Of a stretch of 62,121 nucleotides of DNA, positions 56,475 through 62,121 are shown piece after piece; positions within the stretch are counted from its first letter, which is position 1, and every line of letters starts with the position of its first letter. The notes under the pieces were generated by a model. The model was not told where the DNA came from. It saw only the letters and a list, made by a program, of their open reading frames with translations, and made no database searches. This DNA comes from a virus. The stretch spans positions 1 to 62,121 of the IMG/VR virus record IMGVR_UViG_3300029787_000032, one strand, 5' to 3'. The position numbers and the translations under genes were made by a program.

Positions 56475-59420
56475 TTATTCTCCTTTTAGAGTGTTTACTT
56501 CATTTTGTAGAGTTGTTACTTGAGCCGACAACTCTTGTACGGCTTTTATTAATGGCATAGTCAATGTTTCATACTGAATAGACTGTTTACTTGAGTATGC
56601 AACTTGATGACCAGAAAAACTGACACCAAGTTCTTTACAAACAGCTTCAACTTCTTGAGCTATTAAACCATCAAATACATTATCTTTTTCTTCTTCTTTA
56701 ATTGGTTCTTTATTGCTATCTTCAAAAATATCAGCATACTCTGCTGGATCACGTCTTTTAAATTTTCGAGGTTTTAGTTTATTTACAAACTCTAAACCTA
56801 AATCAGTATCAACAATATCTTTTTTAATTCTTTCATCAGAATATGTGCCAAAAGAAACTTGTCCTTTAATTGCAGTAACAGATGTGTTTCCAATGTGTAC
56901 TTCATTACCTTGTCCTGATGTTATGCCAGAACCAAGGACTGTTGTGTTATCTTCATTGTCTGCTGATGAATGAGGTCTTGATCCAAAACCTACAATAGTA
57001 CAATTACTTCCACTTCCTACATAAGAGCCACCAGCATCTCTACCTATTAAAGTATTATTATCTCCTGTATCCATACCTTGAGCGGCAAGTCTACCTACAA
57101 CAGTGTTTCCAGCTCCGGTTGTTAGATCTTCGGCAGTATCTTGACCAATAATAGTATTAGAAAAACCAGTATTTATATTATCACCAGCTCCATATCCTAC
57201 AGCAACATTGTTATCACCAGAAGTTAAATTTTGTAATGCAAAATTTCCTACTGCTGTGTTGTATTCACCACCATTTACTCCAACAGACATACTTTGTAAC
57301 CCAATAGCTACGTTATGTCCTTCATCGTCACCAGTCTTATATGCCTCTCTACCGATAGCAAGTATTCCAGAACCACTTGTATTAGCTAATGCAGCTTCAG
57401 AACCAAATGCAGTACATTCGTGAGCTGTGTTTGCTACTCCAGCATTGTAGCCTACCAATGTAGTATTTTGAGCAGTGGTTTGTACCTTCCCAGCACCGTA
57501 ACCTACAAGGGTTGCTTTAAGTCCAGTAGTCACTGCACTTCCAGCTTCATAACCTACAGCAGTACAAAAGTCAGCAGACGTCAAAGCATCGAGTGCAACA
57601 TTACCAATAGCTACATTGTATTCACCACCAGCAATATTTCCGCCCAATGCATTTTTACCAATACCTAAGTTGTTTGTTTCAGCATCGTGATGATCACCAG
57701 CAGCAGTACCTACAAAAATGTTATCTCCACCAGTTGTGATTCTTTCACCAGCACCTTGACCAATTAAAACATTGTTGTCTGCTGTTGTTTGTTCTAGCCC
57801 AGCATCTTCTCCAATAATAATATTACCATCAGCAGATGTCATATTGTAACCAGCAAGTTTTCCAATCACCACATTGTTGGCTCCAGTAAATGTTCCACTT
57901 TGTACCGCATAAGTACCGACAATAGTGTTTCCAGCGGCAGTCGTGGTAGCTTGTCCAGCACCAGATCCTATAAAAATGTTATTATCTGATGTTGTTAATG
58001 CAGTACCAGCATTGTAACCCAATGCGGTGTTGTTATCTCCAGACGTCAAAGCATCTAAAGTGTAGTTACCGATAGCTACGTTAAATTCTCCGCCACCATT
58101 AACTACGTTTAATGCGTTTAAACCAACAGCTAAGTTGTGAGTTTCAGTATCAGAAGTTTCTAATGCTCCACTACCAAACACATTATTTCCTAATCCAGTT
58201 GTAATTGCTGCACCAGCCTTGTTACCAACACAAGTTGTATTACTTGCTTCTGTAAGTGCTTGGCCAGCAGTTCTTCCAATTAAAACTGTTTGATTAGCAG
58301 TTGTAACCGCAGTTCCAGCTTGATAACCTATTGCAGTATTTTCATCACCAGAAGTCAAAGCATCTAATGAGTAGTTTCCTATTGCTACGTTGTATTCTCC
58401 GCCAGCTACAGGGCCACTAAGTGCTAAATAACCAACAGCTGTGTTATGACTTTCTGTATCATATCCATCACCAGCAAAACCACCTATAAGTGTATTGTAA
58501 GCAGCGTTAGTTATAGAAAGACCAGCTTGATAACCTAGCATTACATTATAAGAGTCACCATCATAGTTAAGTGCTTTACCAGCTTGAAAACCTACAAGAG
58601 TATTACCATCTGCACTAGCCATGGCTTCTCCAGCTTCCATACCAAGAACAACGTTTCCGTTTGCAGATGTAAAAGATAAACCAGCGTCTTTACCAATAAC
58701 CACATTGTTATCACCAGTAACAACACCATTAGCCGCTGCGTTCATACCAATAATTACATTTGCACTGTGTGTAGTTCCTTGTCTAGCAGCATCTGAACCA
58801 ATAACAACATTATCTGAATCTGTTAATGCATTGCCTGCTCTGTAGCCAATAAGTACATTGTTTGTGTCATCAGTTAAAGCAGCACCAGCAACGTAACCCA
58901 TAATAGTGTTGTTGCCTCCAGTGTTTATAGCTCCACCAGCACCGTACCCAATTACACTATTGTAGTCAGCAGAAGTTAAAGCATCTAAACTTAAGTTACC
59001 AATAGCTATGTTATATTCTCCACCAGCTACACTACTACCAAGAGCAGCTTGACCAATTGATAAGTTGTTACTTTCTGTGTCAGCACCAAAATTAGCTTGA
59101 ACACCTATTGAAATATTACTAGCCCCAGTAGTGTTAGCAGATAAAGATTCTTTACCAATTGCTATGTTGTGATCACCAGTTGTAATAGCATCTAAAGCTG
59201 AAAAACCATATGCAGTATTATTTTCTGCCGTGTTGTCTGTGCCTGACACATCGTGTGTGTATAAAGAGTTGTTTGATGATACTGAATAAAACGGAATACC
59301 TGCAACACTAGTCGCGGTACCTGTTGCACCTACGTTGCCGTCTTTAATAGTTACACCGTCAACGGCTACACCGTTCGCGGATGTTTTTTCTGATATAGTA
59401 TCGACTCTTATTTCACTCAT
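56475..59420 (-). CDS. Tail fibre with hexapeptide-like repeats and S74 chaperone end
   Basis: 981 residues. N-terminus MSEIRVDTISEKTSANGVAV is an attachment segment shared with the left-edge fibre. The body has about twenty repeats of ~28 residues of the form NTAVGYxAGxALTxGDNNxxIGxxAG, like YadA/trimeric adhesin heads. The last ~130 residues, YSDERIKKDIVDTDLGLEFVNKLKPRKFKRRD and IAQEVEAV, form a peptidase S74 intramolecular chaperone that cuts itself off after trimer folding. Confidence 0.88.
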   Translation of the reverse strand: MSEIRVDTISEKTSANGVAVDGVTIKDGNVGATGTATSVAGIPFYSVSSNNSLYTHDVSGTDNTAENNTAYGFSALDAITTGDHNIAIGKESLSANTTGASNISIGVQANFGADTESNNLSIGQAALGSSVAGGEYNIAIGNLSLDALTSADYNSVIGYGAGGAINTGGNNTIMGYVAGAALTDDTNNVLIGYRAGNALTDSDNVVIGSDAARQGTTHSANVIIGMNAAANGVVTGDNNVVIGKDAGLSFTSANGNVVLGMEAGEAMASADGNTLVGFQAGKALNYDGDSYNVMLGYQAGLSITNAAYNTLIGGFAGDGYDTESHNTAVGYLALSGPVAGGEYNVAIGNYSLDALTSGDENTAIGYQAGTAVTTANQTVLIGRTAGQALTEASNTTCVGNKAGAAITTGLGNNVFGSGALETSDTETHNLAVGLNALNVVNGGGEFNVAIGNYTLDALTSGDNNTALGYNAGTALTTSDNNIFIGSGAGQATTTAAGNTIVGTYAVQSGTFTGANNVVIGKLAGYNMTSADGNIIIGEDAGLEQTTADNNVLIGQGAGERITTGGDNIFVGTAAGDHHDAETNNLGIGKNALGGNIAGGEYNVAIGNVALDALTSADFCTAVGYEAGSAVTTGLKATLVGYGAGKVQTTAQNTTLVGYNAGVANTAHECTAFGSEAALANTSGSGILAIGREAYKTGDDEGHNVAIGLQSMSVGVNGGEYNTAVGNFALQNLTSGDNNVAVGYGAGDNINTGFSNTIIGQDTAEDLTTGAGNTVVGRLAAQGMDTGDNNTLIGRDAGGSYVGSGSNCTIVGFGSRPHSSADNEDNTTVLGSGITSGQGNEVHIGNTSVTAIKGQVSFGTYSDERIKKDIVDTDLGLEFVNKLKPRKFKRRDPAEYADIFEDSNKEPIKEEEKDNVFDGLIAQEVEAVCKELGVSFSGHQVAYSSKQSIQYETLTMPLIKAVQELSAQVTTLQNEVNTLKGE

Positions 59421-59423
59421 AGT

Positions 59424-62121
59424 TTATCCTTCCAATGCTGCCACTTTAGTTTCTAAAGTTTCAATTCTTGTTTGTGCTTCTTGTAATGCTTTTATAGCTT
59501 TCATATACAAAATAGAATAATTAACACGCTTAACTTGTTCTGTTATTTCTTTTACATCACCGATTTGTTTTGTAGATGCTTTAGATTGAATTTTAACATC
59601 ACCAACATTTTTAGCACCATCAATAACTTCTTGGTCTTCAGCAGTATATAAAACTTCTTCTACTGCGTCTTGAGTTTCTGGATCATCTGCTGTCCAAAGA
59701 GTTCCAAAACTAGAATCAGAAAGTATATCATTAGGACTTGGGTCGTTGTGTCTAATTAATTTTGGACTTACAGCTTCTAGTTCTTGTGCTACAACTCCAA
59801 TTTGTTCCCAAGCATTATCACCATATTGTCTAACATCATCTTTCTTTTTAAAGTTTCTAACCTTAACAGCTTTGATGTCATCCCATTGTGAATTACTATC
59901 TCTAATGTCTTGTTTAATTCTTTCATCAGAGGTTGATCCGTATGAATTATCGTGGTTTTGCACATCTCCGTCTGAAAGAACTTGCATTCTAGTAGTACCT
60001 GAATCTTGAGCTAAGAAAAATTGATTTCCACTACCATCAGGAGCACACGATGTATATTTCATAAATATACCAAAAGCATCACTTGTATGTTGATTTAGAA
60101 ACCTTGTTAGATAGTTACTAACAGTGTACTGTACTTTTAAAGGTGAGTCTGGTTCGTGAGTCCCTATGCCGACCATACCATCGTGTTGAACAGTCATTCT
60201 TACAGCATAAGTTCCCCCACCTTTTGTGCCAAAACCTAAATCTCCATCTTCGTTACCATTATTTACTTCTCTAGCTATACATACAATTTGTGAAAATACC
60301 TCTGCGTTGCCACCATCATCTTGTCCAATAAAATTAATTAAACCAACTTCATCACCATCTGCTGGTGAACTACTCTTTTTTTGAAGAATAAGAGAAGGAG
60401 CAACAGTATTAGCGTTTGTATTACAAATTCTAACAGGAGTGTTTGTACCACTACTGTAAACTGCAAGAACATCAGATGATTCTATTGTTGCAGAACCAAT
60501 ATGAACTGAATTATTACCAGCATCAACCAATAACATATTAGTATTACCATCAGATTCTACTCGGAAGTCATGGTCTTTAGAGCCTTCATTAACAACAGTT
60601 TCAGGGCCACTAATTGTAAGCATCTGATTTAAAGCACCAGCGTTCATTACTTTGAGTGTAAGTGTAGCATCTTCACTGCCATCAGTAGCATCTGTAATTG
60701 TAACTGCTGCTGATGCATAATCAGTTAAACCACCTCCAGCATCTTGTCCAGCCCAATCAATAGTTCCTATTGCATCACTTGCTGCTCCAGCAACGGCTCT
60801 GTATAGTCTAAGGTTTGGGCCAATATTAGCATCAGTGTCTGTTGTTTTTAATGTAAGATTATCGTTGTTACCAGAACTTATTATGGTAACTGAGTTATCA
60901 GGAAACTCTACATTAGTGTTTTCGTCCATTGTAAACCCAGGATATGTACCAAGAGCATTACCAAGACCAATAGTTAATTTATCAGTTGAATCATCTAGTC
61001 CTATGTGAAAATTATGTGCGTTGCCATCAAATAATATTTTAGCATCTTCAGCTCCGCCATCACCAACTGTTACTGTTGGTGTGCTTCCTGCAAAATGAAC
61101 AGCTTTTTGAAAAGTAGAAACTCCTGATGAATTAATCTCAAATACTCTATCAGAACCTAAACCGCTTCCAACACCAATCCTAAATTCATCTGCTGAATCA
61201 TCAAGTCCTACAACAAAGTCAACTGCATTACCGTCAAATACAATCTTAGTGTCTTCCGCTCCAGCGTCACCGATTGTAAGTGTGGGAGTTGTTCCACCAA
61301 GAATTAAACCAGTGTCATGAACATGTGTTAAAGTAATTTCACTATCAGCACCAAAATGAATGACAGCACCATCACTTAACATCTTTAAGTCGTCACCCAT
61401 AACTGTATCTTTAGTAACGGATAAACCGCCTGCTGTAGCTATGGATCCATCTGAAGTAGTTGTTGCTTCAGTTCCACCTGCTACAACTACTCGCGAACTT
61501 ACGTCTAATGTGCCTGTAAGGTTGCCACCTTCAGCATCTGTAACGAATCTAGCAACATTATCATGATAAAGTTCACAACCAGCATCAGTATCAAAAAACG
61601 CCATTGTTTCAGTTGTGCCTTTTTGAAATGATATGGCATTACCATTTGAAATAATTTTTAAATCACCTGCTCCATTGTCTTGTATGTAAGAGTTAGTGCC
61701 ATCATGATAAATCTGTAAATCATTACTACCACCGAAAACTGCAAAATCGCCATCACCAAAATATACATGGTCATTAACAGTTATACCTTTTAGAAAAACA
61801 GCTTGTCCACCACTAGACATATCAAGAGTAAGGGCTGTGATTGCAGAGCCGCCATCGTTGCCTTTAAATACAATATCGCCATCTGAAATACTTGAGTGAA
61901 TGTTTAAACTATTACCTGATAAATTAAATTTTCCATACTCAGCACCTGAACCTTTTAAACTTATGTCTCCACCACCAACGTCAAGTGTAATATCCGCGGC
62001 AGAGTCTAGTGTAAAATCTCCATCAGAGTCTATGGTTATTAAACTGTTACTCCCAACCGTTGACCCCGATCCGATGATCAAGTTATCTGCTGAGTCGTCA
62101 AGTCCTATATAATAGTCTAAC
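59424..62121 (-). CDS. Tail fibre body and S74 chaperone end (runs off right edge)
   Basis: At least 898 residues, open to the right edge with no start in the window; an internal TTG at 62081 is not a credible start because the frame stays open and keeps the GLDDSAD repeat upstream. Repeats with GDGGAED-KILFDGNA and IGLDDSxD continue from the left-edge fibre. The end carries the S74 motif STSDERIKQDIRDSNSQWDDI and VVAQELEAVSP. Likely the remainder of the gene whose N-terminus is at 1-260. Confidence 0.85.
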   Translation of the reverse strand, partial: LDYYIGLDDSADNLIIGSGSTVGSNSLITIDSDGDFTLDSAADITLDVGGGDISLKGSGAEYGKFNLSGNSLNIHSSISDGDIVFKGNDGGSAITALTLDMSSGGQAVFLKGITVNDHVYFGDGDFAVFGGSNDLQIYHDGTNSYIQDNGAGDLKIISNGNAISFQKGTTETMAFFDTDAGCELYHDNVARFVTDAEGGNLTGTLDVSSRVVVAGGTEATTTSDGSIATAGGLSVTKDTVMGDDLKMLSDGAVIHFGADSEITLTHVHDTGLILGGTTPTLTIGDAGAEDTKIVFDGNAVDFVVGLDDSADEFRIGVGSGLGSDRVFEINSSGVSTFQKAVHFAGSTPTVTVGDGGAEDAKILFDGNAHNFHIGLDDSTDKLTIGLGNALGTYPGFTMDENTNVEFPDNSVTIISSGNNDNLTLKTTDTDANIGPNLRLYRAVAGAASDAIGTIDWAGQDAGGGLTDYASAAVTITDATDGSEDATLTLKVMNAGALNQMLTISGPETVVNEGSKDHDFRVESDGNTNMLLVDAGNNSVHIGSATIESSDVLAVYSSGTNTPVRICNTNANTVAPSLILQKKSSSPADGDEVGLINFIGQDDGGNAEVFSQIVCIAREVNNGNEDGDLGFGTKGGGTYAVRMTVQHDGMVGIGTHEPDSPLKVQYTVSNYLTRFLNQHTSDAFGIFMKYTSCAPDGSGNQFFLAQDSGTTRMQVLSDGDVQNHDNSYGSTSDERIKQDIRDSNSQWDDIKAVKVRNFKKKDDVRQYGDNAWEQIGVVAQELEAVSPKLIRHNDPSPNDILSDSSFGTLWTADDPETQDAVEEVLYTAEDQEVIDGAKNVGDVKIQSKASTKQIGDVKEITEQVKRVNYSILYMKAIKALQEAQTRIETLETKVAALEG

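Noticed and set aside
1-62121. Integrase or excision genes that would make the phage temperate by integration
   Set aside because: No tyrosine or serine recombinase motifs were seen in any of the predicted proteins.

Overview
The window is a tailed double-stranded DNA phage, almost certainly from a marine bacterioplankton host. It is AT-rich and gene-dense, with many 30-100 residue genes joined by ATGA or TAATG stop/start overlaps. It carries a large terminase, portal, scaffold and HK97-type major capsid protein, two connector/adaptor-like proteins, and very long fibre proteins built from repeats of the kind common in marine phages. No integrase, tRNA or ribosomal gene was seen. The adaptor, portal and nozzle-like set fits a short-tailed (podovirus-like, SU10-type) virion; this is an inference from family resemblance.

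Layout. Almost everything lies on the minus strand, so transcription runs from high to low coordinates. 62121-45127: fibres, nozzle-like protein and internal/ejection proteins. 44946-43196 (plus strand): SNF2-type helicase and a small nuclease-like protein. 43130-31581: replication and recombination block with SSB candidate, AEP-type primase, UvrD-type helicase, DUF3310 protein, family A DNA polymerase, RecB/Cas4-like exonuclease, 2OG-Fe(II) oxygenase and small zinc proteins. 31290-30408 (plus): small terminase and a HExxH zincin. 30267-23948: early region of tiny proteins, a VRR-NUC-like nuclease and a DUF932 protein. 23737-10589: terminase large subunit, a run of very basic small proteins, a Hint-domain protein, portal, GroES-like co-chaperonin, scaffold and capsid. 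10421-1: decoration-like proteins, adaptors, lysis cassette (amidase, 3-TM holin, several tiny membrane peptides) and more fibres.

The most unusual part is 23.7-27.5 kb. Its spacers hold a perfect 16-bp parS palindrome (26811-26826), nine same-strand copies of a 30-bp GC-rich repeat, a shared TTATCTACT box, and large perfect palindromes. No ParA or ParB gene is visible, so if the site is used it would be read by a host or plasmid ParB. The second unexplained tract is 27881-28382, about 500 bases without a convincing gene and full of inverted repeats.

Both window edges fall inside fibre coding sequence. The left edge holds a fibre N-terminus and the right edge a fibre body and C-terminus, in compatible reading frames, so the window is probably a whole or nearly whole circularly mapping genome broken in a repetitive fibre gene. 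Several genes under 60 codons (18844-18987, 28729-28842, 28839-29012, 29719-29895, 31581-31736, 31917-32027, 32259-32378, 55971-56147) were found by reading the sequence directly and are included.
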